Counted from the first letter of the stretch, positions 7,946 through 19,144 are shown. The stretch is 64,000 nucleotides of DNA from Ramlibacter aurantiacus (GCF_016722895.1 NZ_JAEQNA010000004.1:310001-374000), one strand, 5' to 3'. Made by a program: numbers and translations. The notes: generated by a model from the letters alone, not told the origin.

Positions 7946-8881
7946 ATGAGCGTTGTTCCCAGCATGGCCGACCGTGACGGCAAGATCTGGATGGACGGTG
8001 AGATGGTCGACTGGCGCGACGCCAAGATCCATGTGCTGAGCCACACCCTCCATTACGGCTGCGGCGCCTTCGAGGGCGTGCGGGCCTACAACACGGAGCA
8101 GGGCACCGCGATCTTCCGCCTGAAGGAACACACCGACCGCCTGTTCAACAGCGCCAAGATCCTGCGCATGACCATCCCCTTCACCAAGGAGGAGGTCAAC
8201 GAGGCGCAGCGTGCGGTGGTGCGGGCCAACAAGCTCGAAAGCTGCTACCTGCGCCCGCTCACCTGGTACGGCTCGGAAAAGCTGGGCGTGAGCCCCAAGG
8301 GCAACCGGGTGCACCTGATGGTCGCGGCCTGGGCCTGGGGCGCGTACCTGGGCGAAGAGGGCATCAAGCGCGGCATCCGCGTCAAGACCTCCAGCTACAC
8401 CCGCCACCACGTGAACATCACGATGACGCAGGCCAAGGCGGTGTCCAACTACTCCAATTCCATCCTGGCCAACATGGAAGCCGTGGACGACGGCTACGAC
8501 GAAGCCCTGCTGCTCGATTCGTCGGGCTTCGTGAGCGAAGGCGCGGGCGAGAACATCTTCGTGATCAAGGACGGCCGCATCTACACGCCCGACCTGTCGG
8601 CCGGCGCGCTCAACGGCATCACCCGCAACACCGTCTTCCACATCGCCGCCGACCTGGGCTTCGAGATCGTGCAGAAGCGCATCACGCGCGACGAGATCTA
8701 CATCGCCGACGAGGCCTTCTTCACCGGCACCGCCGCCGAGGTCACGCCCATTCGCGAGCTCGACCGCGTGCAGATCGGCGCCGGCTCGCGCGGCCCCATC
8801 ACCGAGAAGCTGCAGTCGGCCTTCTTCGATATCGTCAACGGCCGCAACCCCAAGTACGCCCACTGGTTGACCAAGGTTTAG
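7946..8881 (+). CDS. ilvE: Branched-chain amino acid aminotransferase
   Basis: PLP-dependent class IV aminotransferase (311 aa) that catalyses the last step of valine, leucine and isoleucine synthesis and the first step of their degradation, using glutamate/2-oxoglutarate. The PLP lysine is K164 in TQAKAVSNYSNS, and the conserved EGAGENIF motif follows at about 191-198. The early signature HTLHYGCGAFEGVRAY is also typical. The ATG at 7946 fits the family N-terminus; there is a purine-rich GGACGAAG just before it. Three bases separate it from the next zinc-finger gene, so the two are likely cotranscribed. Confidence 0.96.
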   Translation: MSVVPSMADRDGKIWMDGEMVDWRDAKIHVLSHTLHYGCGAFEGVRAYNTEQGTAIFRLKEHTDRLFNSAKILRMTIPFTKEEVNEAQRAVVRANKLESCYLRPLTWYGSEKLGVSPKGNRVHLMVAAWAWGAYLGEEGIKRGIRVKTSSYTRHHVNITMTQAKAVSNYSNSILANMEAVDDGYDEALLLDSSGFVSEGAGENIFVIKDGRIYTPDLSAGALNGITRNTVFHIAADLGFEIVQKRITRDEIYIADEAFFTGTAAEVTPIRELDRVQIGAGSRGPITEKLQSAFFDIVNGRNPKYAHWLTKV

Positions 8882-8884
8882 GCG

Positions 8885-9106
8885 ATGAGCACCACCGTCC
8901 CACGCAAGGAAACGGTCATCGAGCTGCTGGCCACCGACCTCAACGGCAACGGCGGCGTCTTCTGCCCCAGCCCCAAGGCCCACATGAAGCTGTGGAACAC
9001 CCACCCGCGCGTGTACCTCGACCTGGCGAGCAGCGGCGAGGCCAAGTGCCCGTACTGCGGCACCGTGTACGCCCTCAAGCCTGGCGAACACGCGGCAGGC
9101 CATTGA
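8885..9106 (+). CDS. Small zinc-finger domain protein
   Basis: A 73-residue protein of the short zinc-finger family related to the mitochondrial NDUFS6 C-terminus. It has Cys in the segment NGGVFCPSPKAHMKLWNTHPRVYLDL and a CPYCGTVY pair near the end, giving the expected Cys/His/Cys/Cys zinc ligand set. In other betaproteobacteria it often follows ilvE and precedes a heptosyltransferase gene, exactly as here. Its precise role is unknown. Start ATG 3 nt after ilvE. Confidence 0.85.
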   Translation: MSTTVPRKETVIELLATDLNGNGGVFCPSPKAHMKLWNTHPRVYLDLASSGEAKCPYCGTVYALKPGEHAAGH

Positions 9107-9134
9107 CCGGGATGGGCCGGAGAAGGCCAGTCGG

Positions 9135-10283
9135 ATGAAGGCATCTCCGTCCACCGCGGACGCAGCCCGCGCGCCCGCTTCCAGCGGCCACCATGGAACC
9201 GGCTTCGCCGGGCCATCGGTGGCGCCCCCCTCGGGGGGATTCACGGGGCCTGGCCGCAAGGCCACTCCGGGGGGGACGCTCGTCGTGTCTCCCCAGTGGA
9301 TCGGGGACGCGGTGATGACCGAACCCCTCATGCGCCGCCTGGCCGCGCGCGGCGAGCGCCTCACGGTGGGCGCGCTCCCCTGGGTGGCACCGGTCTACCG
9401 CGCCATGCCGCAGGTGTCCGAGGTGATCGAGTTTCCGTTCCAGCACGGCGGCCTGCAGTGGGCGGCGCGGCGGCGGCTGGGGCGCGAGCTGCACGGGCGC
9501 TTCGACACGGCCTACGTGCTGCCCAACTCGTTCAAGAGCGCGCTGCTGCCGCTGCTGGCGGGCATTCCCCGCCGCGTGGGCTACCTGGGCGAGGCGCGGG
9601 TGGGCCTGCTGACGCACCGCTTGAAGAACCCGGCCAGCAAGCCGCCCATGGTGGCCTTCTACTCGGCGCTCAGCGGCGAGGCCGATGTGGCGGCCGACCG
9701 GCCGCAGCTGAGCCTGCCGGCTGCCGAGCTGGAGCGGGTGCTGAACGCGCACGGCCTGCCGGCACAGGGCTTCTACACCTTCGCGCCGGGCGCCGAGTTC
9801 GGCGGCTCCAAGCGCTGGCCGGCCGCGCACTACGCGCAGCTCGCAGCGGCGCTGGACGCGCCGGTGCTGCTGCTCGGCTCGGGCAAGGAGTCGGCCTTGT
9901 GCGAGGAAATCGCGCAGGCCGCCGCAGGGCGCTGCCGCAACCTGGCCGGGCGCACCGCACTGGCCGAGGCCTTCGCCCTGATCGCCGCCGCCCGGGCCAT
10001 GGTCAGCAACGACTCGGGCCTGATGCACGTGGCCGCCGCCTTCGGCGTGCCGCAGGTGGCCTTGTTCGGGTCCACCAGCCCGCTGCACACGCCACCGCTG
10101 AACGAGCGGGCACGGGTGCTTTGGCTCAAGCAGGACCCGGGTTACCAGCCGCCGCTCGATTGCGCGCCGTGCTTCGAGCGCGAGTGCCCGCTGGGTCACC
10201 ACCGCTGCCTGGTCGACCTGGATTCGCAGCGGGCGCTGGCGGCCCTGGCTGCGAGCTCGCCAACGCCGGCAGTCGCACGCTGA
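9135..10283 (+). CDS. waaF: ADP-heptose:LPS heptosyltransferase II WaaF, with a repeat-derived N-terminal extension
   Basis: Glycosyltransferase family 9 enzyme that adds the second heptose to the inner core of lipopolysaccharide, acting at the cytoplasmic face. The catalytic core begins at TLVVSPQWIGDAVMTEPL and contains the donor-site segment FAPGAEFGGSKRWP, the NDSGLMHVAAA motif and the C-terminal CAPCFERECPLGHHRCL. The first ~50 residues before the core have no counterpart in the family, and part (HHGTGFAGPSVAPPSGG) is encoded by a copy of the dispersed palindromic repeat. No ATG, GTG or TTG closer to the core would keep the first beta strand, so translation probably does start at 9135, preceded by GAAGG. 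The 3' end overlaps the convergent sensor kinase gene by 158 bp. Confidence 0.88.
   Translation: MKASPSTADAARAPASSGHHGTGFAGPSVAPPSGGFTGPGRKATPGGTLVVSPQWIGDAVMTEPLMRRLAARGERLTVGALPWVAPVYRAMPQVSEVIEFPFQHGGLQWAARRRLGRELHGRFDTAYVLPNSFKSALLPLLAGIPRRVGYLGEARVGLLTHRLKNPASKPPMVAFYSALSGEADVAADRPQLSLPAAELERVLNAHGLPAQGFYTFAPGAEFGGSKRWPAAHYAQLAAALDAPVLLLGSGKESALCEEIAQAAAGRCRNLAGRTALAEAFALIAAARAMVSNDSGLMHVAAAFGVPQVALFGSTSPLHTPPLNERARVLWLKQDPGYQPPLDCAPCFERECPLGHHRCLVDLDSQRALAALAASSPTPAVAR
9190..9239 (-). repeat. Palindromic repeat copy B, inside the waaF reading frame
   Basis: In reverse orientation this segment shares GCGCCCCCCTCGGGGGGA and the GGAACCGGCTTCGCCGGGCC block with the other copies. It is in frame within waaF and supplies its N-terminal extension. 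The end that carries the stop-codon junction in other copies is replaced here by unrelated sequence. Confidence 0.7.
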
Positions 10284-11430
10284 AGCACGCACCGCCGCCG
10301 GGCTGGCCGTCGCAGCGCACGCTGCCGCCGTGCCGCTGCGCGATCGACCTGACCAGCGCCAGCCCCAGGCCCACCCCGCCGGCCCGTTCGCTGGCGCCGG
10401 GCAGCCGGTAGAACGGCTCGAAGATGCGTTCCCGCAGCGCGGGCGGCACGCCGGGGCCCTGGTCGCGAACCCGCAGCACGGCATCGCCGCCTTCTTGCCC
10501 GACCTCGACGGTGACCGGGCCGTCGCTGTAGCGGCGCGCGTTCTCCAGCAGGTTGCGCACCAGTCGCCGCAGCAGGCGGGGAATCCCTTGCACCAGCACT
10601 GGCCGCTCTTCGGCCGCCGCCAGCAGCTCGGCCCCGGTGCGGGCGGATTCTTCCGCCGCCAGGCCGGTGAGGTCCACCGGCTCGGTCGGCCCCAGGTCCA
10701 GGTCGCGCGCGTCCAGCCGGCTGGCCAGCAGGATCTCGTCGATCAGCTGGTCCAGCTCGGCGATGTCACGGGCGATCTCCGACCGCGCGGCCCGCGGGTC
10801 ACCGCCGCCGTTCATCAGCTCCAGCCCCATGCGGATACGCGCCAGGGGCGAGCGCAATTCGTGCGACGCGTTGGCCAGCAGGGATTTCTGGCTTTGCACC
10901 AGCTGCTCGACGCGCGCGGCCGCGTGGTTGAAGCGGCGCGCGAGGTGGGCGGCCTCGTCGGAGCCGGATTCGTCCACCCGTGCGCTCAGGTCGCCGGCGC
11001 CCCAGCGCTCCACCCCGCTGTGCAGGGCCTCCAGCCGCCTGGTCAGGCGTCGCACCACCGGGTAGCTGCCGATGGCCACGGCCAGGGCGGTGAAGGCCAG
11101 CATCCAGAAAAAGCCGGTGGTGCCGCGGAACCAGGGCCGCGGCGGCGGCCCGCCTCCGGGAGGGCGCGGCCGCACCGGCAGCTGCACGTACACGGTGCTG
11201 CCGTCGTCCAGCGGCACCCGGAATTCCAGCCCCTCGCCTGGAACGAACAACGGCCGCCCGCGCGACTGTCCCAGCACCTCGCCCGACTCGCTGCGGATGA
11301 TCATCTCCCGCGCCGGCCGCTCGTCGCGCGCGGCCTGCCACCACCAGCCCACCACCCCGCTGATCAGGGCCACGGCCGCCACCACGGCGAGCCAGATGCG
11401 CAGGTAGAGCGGAAACCGCGTGATGGGCAT
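10126..11430 (-). CDS. Two-component sensor histidine kinase
   Basis: Inner-membrane histidine kinase (434 aa). Order: membrane helix about 10-30, short periplasmic domain, second helix about 107-126, HAMP, dimerisation box with phospho-acceptor His190 in NASHELRSPLARI, then the ATPase domain with N, G1 (VRDQGPGVP) and G2 (GVGLGLALV) boxes. The last ~45 residues after the ATPase fold are Pro/Ala/Arg-rich and are encoded antisense to the 3' end of waaF. I chose the ATG at 11430 because it lies 19 nt after the response regulator stop and gives a proper first membrane helix. The signal is unknown; the short sensor resembles RstB/CpxA-type kinases. Confidence 0.88.
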   Translation of the reverse strand: MPITRFPLYLRIWLAVVAAVALISGVVGWWWQAARDERPAREMIIRSESGEVLGQSRGRPLFVPGEGLEFRVPLDDGSTVYVQLPVRPRPPGGGPPPRPWFRGTTGFFWMLAFTALAVAIGSYPVVRRLTRRLEALHSGVERWGAGDLSARVDESGSDEAAHLARRFNHAAARVEQLVQSQKSLLANASHELRSPLARIRMGLELMNGGGDPRAARSEIARDIAELDQLIDEILLASRLDARDLDLGPTEPVDLTGLAAEESARTGAELLAAAEERPVLVQGIPRLLRRLVRNLLENARRYSDGPVTVEVGQEGGDAVLRVRDQGPGVPPALRERIFEPFYRLPGASERAGGVGLGLALVRSIAQRHGGSVRCDGQPGGGACFSVRLPALASSQPGPPAPAANPGRPGSGGDPAGTRARSTARNRAAAGNPGPA

Positions 11431-11449
11431 CACGTCCTCGGTGGTTTTT

Positions 11450-12172
11450 CTAGTCTTGCTGCTTGGCGAAGACATAGCCCACGCCGCGCACGGTGAGGAT
11501 GCGGCGCGGGTTCTTGGCGTCGTCCTCGATGGCCGCCCGGATGCGCCCCATGTGCACGTCGATGGACCGGTCGAAGGCCTCCAGCTCACGCCCGCGCACC
11601 GCTTCCATGATCTGGTCGCGGGTGAGCACGCGGCCGGCCCGCTCGGCCAGGGCTGCAAGCAGGTCGAACTGGTAGGAGGTGAGCTCGCAGGGCCTGCCGG
11701 CGAGGGCGACGGTGCGAGCGTCGCGGTCGATCTCCAGCGAGCCGAAGCGCATCACGCGGTTCGCCGCCGGTGCGCTCTCGCCGCGTCGGCGCAGCACGGC
11801 GCGGATGCGGGCCAGCAGCTCGCGCGGCTCGAAGGGCTTGGGCAGGTAATCGTCGGCACCCAGCTCCAGCCCGATCACGCGGTCCAGCGGGTCGCCCTTG
11901 GCGGTGAGCATCAGCACGGGAACCCGGCTCGCCTCGTGGGGCAGGGCGCGCAGGCGCCGGCACACTTCCAGGCCGTCCATGTCCGGCAGCATCAGGTCGA
12001 GGATCACCAGGTCCGGCAGGCCGGTGGCCGGGGGTGGGTCGAGCAGTGCCAGCCCGGCCCGGCCGTCGGCCGCATGCGTGATGCCGAAGCCCGACTTCTG
12101 CAGGTACTCGCCCACCATCTGGGCCAGGCGGGCGTCGTCTTCGATCATCAGCAGGTTCGGCATGTCGGGCAT
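11450..12172 (-). CDS. OmpR-family response regulator
   Basis: Cytoplasmic DNA-binding regulator (240 aa), partner of the kinase encoded just downstream. Receiver domain with acidic pair EDD at 11-13, phospho-acceptor Asp59 in VILDLMLPDMDG, Thr in MLTAKGD and Lys in PKPFEP; C-terminal winged helix with the SIDVHMGRIR recognition region and YVFAKQQD tail. The pair resembles RstA/RstB or similar envelope-stress systems, but targets cannot be read from the sequence. A direct repeat 61-75 nt upstream of the start may be an autoregulatory site. Confidence 0.92.
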   Translation of the reverse strand: MPDMPNLLMIEDDARLAQMVGEYLQKSGFGITHAADGRAGLALLDPPPATGLPDLVILDLMLPDMDGLEVCRRLRALPHEASRVPVLMLTAKGDPLDRVIGLELGADDYLPKPFEPRELLARIRAVLRRRGESAPAANRVMRFGSLEIDRDARTVALAGRPCELTSYQFDLLAALAERAGRVLTRDQIMEAVRGRELEAFDRSIDVHMGRIRAAIEDDAKNPRRILTVRGVGYVFAKQQD

Positions 12173-12232
12173 GGTAGCGACGGGTATCGCGCCGATGCTG
12201 CGGGCCGGCAGGCACGCGCGCTTGTCGCCACC

Positions 12233-12247
12233 GTAAAGAAAGGTAAA
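12233..12247. promoter_or_regulatory. Direct repeat upstream of the response regulator gene
   Basis: GTAAAGAAAGGTAAAC: two GTAAA half-sites spaced ten bases apart, one helical turn, in the short spacer between the ampG-like stop and the regulator start. Tandem half-sites on one face of the helix are how OmpR-family proteins usually bind. Confidence 0.35.
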
Positions 12248-12263
12248 CCCGGCGTGCTGCGCC

Positions 12264-13628
12264 TCAGGATGGCGCGGCCGGCCGCACCCGCGCCGCCAGC
12301 GCCACCAGCACCAGCACCGGCAGCCCGAGGCAGGCGGTGGTGATGAAGAAGCTGCCGTAGCCGAAGTGGTCGACGAACTGGCCCGAGAAGCCGGCCAGCC
12401 ACTTGGGCAGCAGCAGCATGATCGAGCTGAAAAGCGCGTACTGCGTGGCCGAGTAGCTCACGTTGGTCAGTCCCGAGAGATAGGCGATGAAGGCCGCCGA
12501 GGCGATGCCCGAGGCCAGGTTGTCGGCCGAGATCACCAGCACCAGCGCGCGCAGGTCGTGGCCGTGCCCGGCCAGCCAGGCGAACAACAGGTTGCTGCCG
12601 GCGCTGAGCACCGCGCCCAGCATCAGCACCCGCATGACCCCCAGGCGCAGCGCCAGCACGCCGCCGACGAAAGCGCCCAGCAGGGTCATGGCCACGCCAT
12701 AAGCCTTGGACACCGCGGCGACCTCGTCCTTGGAATAGCCCATGTCGACGTAGAACGGGTTGGCCATGATGCCCATCACCACGTCGCTGATGCGGTACAC
12801 GGCAATCAGCGCCAGGATGAGGGCGGCCTGCCAGCGGTAGCGGCGGATGAAATCGGCGAAGGGCTCGACCACGGCCTCGCGCATCCAGCCGGCCAGGTTG
12901 CGCGGCGGCGGCAGCGCGCGGCGCAGCGGCTCGGGCGAGAGCAGCACCGTGAGCAGGCCCACGGCCATGGACGCGGCCATCACCAGGTACGCCAGCTGCC
13001 AGGCCGCCTGCTGGTGCCCGGCGGCGCCCACCGCCGCGGCGGGCAGCTCGGCCCTGGCGGCGAGCCACAGCACGCCGGCGCCGGACCAGATCATGGCCAG
13101 CCGGTAGCCGGTCTGGTAGGCCGCCGCCAGCGCCGCCTGGCGTTCGGTGTCGGCCGATTCGATGCGGAACGCGTCCAGGGCGATGTCCTGCGTGGCCGAG
13201 GCGAAGGCCACCAGCAGCGCGAAGCCCACCACCGCCTGCAGTTGGGTGCGCGGGTCGACCAGCGCCATGCCGACCAGGCCGGCGGCCACCGCCGCCTGCG
13301 ACAACAGCAGCCAGCTGCGCCGGCGTCCCAGCCAGCGCGTCAGGCCCGGCAGCGGCAGCCGGTCCACCAGCGGCGCCCAGGCCCATTTGAAGCCGTAGGC
13401 CAGGCCCACCCACGACAGATACCCGATGGTGGTGCGATCGATGCCCGCCTCGCGCAGGCGGAAGCTGAGCGTGCCCAGCACCAGCAGCAGCGGCAGGCCG
13501 GCCGAGAAGCCGAGGAACAGCATGCGCCAGGTGGCCGGTTCCAGGTACACGCGCAGGGCGCTGACCCACTCGTCGAATCGCCCGGTTCGCGCGGGGGCGG
13601 TGATGTTGTCTGACAGGGGCTTGGACAC
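12264..13628 (-). CDS. ampG: AmpG-like muropeptide permease (MFS)
   Basis: Twelve-helix major facilitator protein (454 aa) resembling AmpG, which imports anhydromuropeptides released during cell-wall turnover so that they can be recycled. Characteristic segments: FLGFSAGLPLLLVLGTLSFRLREAGI near the start, LSWVGLAYGFKWAWAPLVDR in the second and third helices, and ATQDIALDAFRIE between helices four and five. The start ATG at 13628 is 11 nt from the divergent M48 protease gene. In bacteria with an inducible beta-lactamase AmpG also feeds the inducing signal; no such gene is visible here. Confidence 0.88.
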   Translation of the reverse strand: MSKPLSDNITAPARTGRFDEWVSALRVYLEPATWRMLFLGFSAGLPLLLVLGTLSFRLREAGIDRTTIGYLSWVGLAYGFKWAWAPLVDRLPLPGLTRWLGRRRSWLLLSQAAVAAGLVGMALVDPRTQLQAVVGFALLVAFASATQDIALDAFRIESADTERQAALAAAYQTGYRLAMIWSGAGVLWLAARAELPAAAVGAAGHQQAAWQLAYLVMAASMAVGLLTVLLSPEPLRRALPPPRNLAGWMREAVVEPFADFIRRYRWQAALILALIAVYRISDVVMGIMANPFYVDMGYSKDEVAAVSKAYGVAMTLLGAFVGGVLALRLGVMRVLMLGAVLSAGSNLLFAWLAGHGHDLRALVLVISADNLASGIASAAFIAYLSGLTNVSYSATQYALFSSIMLLLPKWLAGFSGQFVDHFGYGSFFITTACLGLPVLVLVALAARVRPAAPS

Positions 13629-13639
13629 GGCTCATTATC

Positions 13640-14572
13640 ATGGGCCGCATGTGCCAGCTCTGCTACGCCAAGGCCAACTCGTCCACTCTCCACGGAGGCG
13701 GCGCGTGGCAGCCGCGCCGCGCCTTCCTGTTGATGGCCGGGGCCGCCGTCGCGGCGCCCGCGCTGGGGCAGGTCGACGTCGGCCAGTCGTCGCGGCTGCG
13801 CAACCTGGTGCCGGCGGCCGAGCTGGAGCAGGCGGCCGCGCAGGAGTACGCCCAGTTGATCCAGCAGGCCCGTGCCAAGGGCGTGCTGGCGCCCGACGGC
13901 GAACCCACGCTGGAGCGGCTGCGCCAGATCACCCGTCGGCTGATTCCGCATGCCGTGAGCTGGAACGAGCGGGCCCGCGGCTGGCGCTGGGAAGCCAACC
14001 TGATCCGCAGCGACCAGATCAACGCGTTCGTGATGCCGGGCGGCAAGATGGCCGTCTACACCGGCTTGCCCTGGAAGCTGCAGCTGACCGACGACGAGTT
14101 GGCCATGGTGGTGGCGCACGAGATGGCGCACGCGCTGCGCGAGCACGCGCGCGAGCGCATCGCCAAGACCCAGGGCACCGGCATCGGCCTGTCGGTGCTG
14201 GCGCAGATCCTGGGGCTCGGGGAACTGGGCAACATGGCCGCCGACGTGGGCACCCAGCTGCTGTCGCTGCGTTTCAGCCGCGAGGACGAGACCGAGGCCG
14301 ACCTGGTCGGGTTGGAAATCGCTGCCCGCGCGGGCTTCAACCCGGAGGCTGCCCTCAGCCTGTGGGAAAAGATGGGCCGGGCCTCGGGCGGCAGCCAGGG
14401 ACCGGCGTTCCTGTCCACCCATCCGAGCGGGCCCGAGCGCATGGCGCGGCTGCGGCAGAACATTCCGCGCGTGCGCGGCCTCTACGAGCAGGCCGTGCGC
14501 TCGGGGGGGGCCGCGGTGGGCGACGCCGGCCGCCGCCCACCCGCCTCCGCGGGCATCCCCATCATTCGCTGA
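13640..14572 (+). CDS. M48-family zinc metalloprotease, exported
   Basis: A 310-residue periplasmic or membrane-anchored peptidase. The N-terminus has an Arg pair followed by a hydrophobic run and an Ala-x-Ala-like end (RRAFLLMAGAAVAAPALGQ, residues 26-44), consistent with Tat or Sec export. The zinc motif is HEMAH at 160-164, with the third ligand expected in EDETEADLVGLEIAARAG. This family (LoiP/BepA-like) takes part in outer-membrane protein quality control. Initiation may instead be at the ATG three codons in. It is divergent from the ampG-like gene with only 11 nt between starts, so the two promoters must lie inside the opposite coding regions. Confidence 0.88.
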   Translation: MGRMCQLCYAKANSSTLHGGGAWQPRRAFLLMAGAAVAAPALGQVDVGQSSRLRNLVPAAELEQAAAQEYAQLIQQARAKGVLAPDGEPTLERLRQITRRLIPHAVSWNERARGWRWEANLIRSDQINAFVMPGGKMAVYTGLPWKLQLTDDELAMVVAHEMAHALREHARERIAKTQGTGIGLSVLAQILGLGELGNMAADVGTQLLSLRFSREDETEADLVGLEIAARAGFNPEAALSLWEKMGRASGGSQGPAFLSTHPSGPERMARLRQNIPRVRGLYEQAVRSGGAAVGDAGRRPPASAGIPIIR

Positions 14573-14590
14573 GGCCGGGGGCCCAGGCTC

Positions 14591-15229
14591 CTAGGTGCCC
14601 CGCACGTAGGGGTTGCTGCGCCGCTCGCGGCCGAAGCTGCTTTCGGGACCATGGCCGGGGATGAACACCGTCTGGTCGCCCAGGGGCCACAAGCGCTGCG
14701 TGATGCTGGCGATCAGCGTGTCGTGATCGCCCTGCGGAAAGTCGGTGCGCCCGATGCTGCCGGCAAAGAGCACGTCGCCGACGAAGGCCCGGTCGATCTG
14801 GGGTGAGTGGAACACCACGTGCCCCGGCGTGTGCCCCGGACAGTGCCGCACGTTCAGTGAGTGGGCGCCCACGCTCACGGTGTCGCCGTCGTGCAGCCAC
14901 CGGGTGGGTGCCACCGGCTCGGCCGGCGCGAAGCCGAACATCATGCTTTGCTGTGCCAGCCCGTCGAGCCAGAAGCGGTCGGCCGGATGTGGGCCGATGA
15001 TGGGCAGCGACAGTCGCCGTGCCAGTTCGCCGGCGCCGCCGGCATGGTCGATGTGGCCGTGGGTCAGCCAGATCTGCTCCAGCGAGAGTCCCAGGCGTTG
15101 CACCTCGGCCAGCAGGCGGTCGAGGTCGCCGCCGGGATCGATCACCGCGGCCTGCCGGGAGTCTTCGTCCCAGACCAGGGAGCAGTTCTGGGCAAAGGCG
15201 GTCACGGGGATGGTGAGGTATCGCAGCAT
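14591..15229 (-). CDS. Metallo-beta-lactamase-fold hydrolase, glyoxalase II-like
   Basis: Cytoplasmic hydrolase of 212 residues with the binuclear metal motif THGHIDHAGG at 56-65, a further His in CPGHTPGH and an Asp in FVGDVLF. The short size without a C-terminal helical domain places it with YcbL-like glyoxalase II relatives rather than classical GloB. It probably hydrolyses a thioester such as S-lactoylglutathione, though the substrate cannot be read from sequence. The ATG at 15229 overlaps the 3' end of the truC gene by 28 bp on the same strand, so the two are translationally coupled. Confidence 0.88.
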   Translation of the reverse strand: MLRYLTIPVTAFAQNCSLVWDEDSRQAAVIDPGGDLDRLLAEVQRLGLSLEQIWLTHGHIDHAGGAGELARRLSLPIIGPHPADRFWLDGLAQQSMMFGFAPAEPVAPTRWLHDGDTVSVGAHSLNVRHCPGHTPGHVVFHSPQIDRAFVGDVLFAGSIGRTDFPQGDHDTLIASITQRLWPLGDQTVFIPGHGPESSFGRERRSNPYVRGT

Positions 15230-15978
15230 CGTGGGGAGTCCGTCGGAAGGTCGGGCATGGGCGGGAGATTGTGCGTGGCGGCCCCGGCCGGCAGCAGGCC
15301 CTGCCATTCGGGACCGCAAGGCGCCGCGAGGCGCAGCGGCCTCGGACCGTCGGTCCACTCGAGCGCCAGCGCATGCAGCCACAGCCGGGAATGCCCGAGC
15401 CAGCGGGCGACCGCGCGGTTGTGGGCGCCCTTGCCGTGCGTGCTGTCGCCCACCAGCGGATGCCCCAGCTGCTTGAAGTGCCGGCGGATCTGGTGCCGTC
15501 GGCCAGTCGTCGGCTCGACCTCGACCAATGCATAGCGACTGGACGCATGCCGCGCGTCCACCTGGAAGGGCCACTCGAAGCAGGCGAGCCGGCGCCAGCG
15601 GGTGCATGCCGGCAGGTGCGGCTGCCCCGCCGAGGGACGCTCGGGGTCGCGGGCCAGCGGCTGCTGCGTACAGCCGATCTCCGCCGGCCAGCCCCGCACC
15701 AGCGCCAGATAGCGCTTGCGCACGCGGCCCGCCTCGAAGGCCCGACCCCAGGTCCGCGCCACCTCGACCGAACGGCCGAACAGCAGCACGCCGCTGGTCG
15801 CCTTGTCCAGCCGGTGCAGGGGCCAGACCGGGGCGTCGAGCTGGGCCCGAAGCAGCTGGACGGCCGTGACCTGCTCGTGCGCATCCAGCTGGCTCGGATG
15901 CACCAGCAGGCCGGGCGGTTTGTCAATCGCGACCAGCTCGGCGTCGAGGTGGATCAGCGGCAGGTGGAGCGAGCTCAT
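15202..15978 (-). CDS. truC: tRNA pseudouridine synthase C (TruC)
   Basis: RluA-family pseudouridine synthase (258 aa) expected to modify U65 of tRNA. Visible: DAELVAIDKPPGLLVHPS near the N-terminus, catalytic Asp58 in HRLDKATSG, TGRRHQIRRHFKQLGHPLVGD and the late DSTHGKGAHNRAVAR segment characteristic of TruC. I chose the ATG at 15978; the frame is open 49 codons further up but without family resemblance. The C-terminal tail overlaps the start of the MBL hydrolase gene. Confidence 0.88.
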   Translation of the reverse strand: MSSLHLPLIHLDAELVAIDKPPGLLVHPSQLDAHEQVTAVQLLRAQLDAPVWPLHRLDKATSGVLLFGRSVEVARTWGRAFEAGRVRKRYLALVRGWPAEIGCTQQPLARDPERPSAGQPHLPACTRWRRLACFEWPFQVDARHASSRYALVEVEPTTGRRHQIRRHFKQLGHPLVGDSTHGKGAHNRAVARWLGHSRLWLHALALEWTDGPRPLRLAAPCGPEWQGLLPAGAATHNLPPMPDLPTDSPRCCDTSPSP

Positions 15979-16159
15979 GCGTCGGGAAGGTCGTGCCGGC
16001 AAGGTTTGTGGGCGGCAAATTGTGCCCCGGTGGGGTCCCGCAGCGGGGTGGTCGACCGGGGTTTTCCCTTGCTCAGCCATAGGGGTAAGCCCGTCCGATT
16101 TGCCTCTGCCGGCAGGTGCTGCCACAGTCCGCCGCTTCGCGAGGAGCGAGAAGGACCCG

Positions 16160-18727
<2,568 letters not shown>

Positions 18728-18731
18728 GCGC

Positions 18732-19055
18732 TCACTGATGGCTGCTGCTCGGCAGGTACGGGTCCGCCTCGCCCTCCGGAAGGATTCCGCTGCGCACGGC
18801 CGGGCGGGTCTCATTGCGCACGTCGCTGCGCTGCAGGGTGCCGCGGGGGCGCTCCAGCGGGAACGGGTAGCGCTCGACGATCAGGTTGCGGTAATCGGCG
18901 CCAGCGCCCATGACGTCGGTACGAACCTCGCTGCGGGTGCGGCTGCTTTCCACCGGCGGCTGCACCTTGTCGCCACCGAAGAACATGTCTGCGGAAGCCG
19001 CGCCCGGCAGGCTGATGGCGGCGGCGGAGAGGGTGAGGGCTAGTAAGCGGGTCAT
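18732..19055 (-). CDS. Small exported protein, unknown function
   Basis: A 107-residue protein with a clear Sec signal peptide (MTRLLALTLSAAAISLPGAASA, cleavage after ASA) and a short mature part without cysteines, rich in Arg and Pro (for example RYPFPLERPRGTLQRSD). It lies 89 nt downstream of the two-component kinase gene on the same strand, so it may belong to that operon, as target or auxiliary of the kinase. No family recognised. Its stop is only 4 nt from the stop of the convergent hybrid kinase. Confidence 0.7.
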   Translation of the reverse strand: MTRLLALTLSAAAISLPGAASADMFFGGDKVQPPVESSRTRSEVRTDVMGAGADYRNLIVERYPFPLERPRGTLQRSDVRNETRPAVRSGILPEGEADPYLPSSSHQ

Positions 19056-19144
19056 GGGGTGGCTCCTTCGATCGGTACGACACCGTAGGCGCGCAGGCTT
19101 AGGCGACGGTGAGCACCGACTTAGCGAAGAATGAGTGGCGCCGC

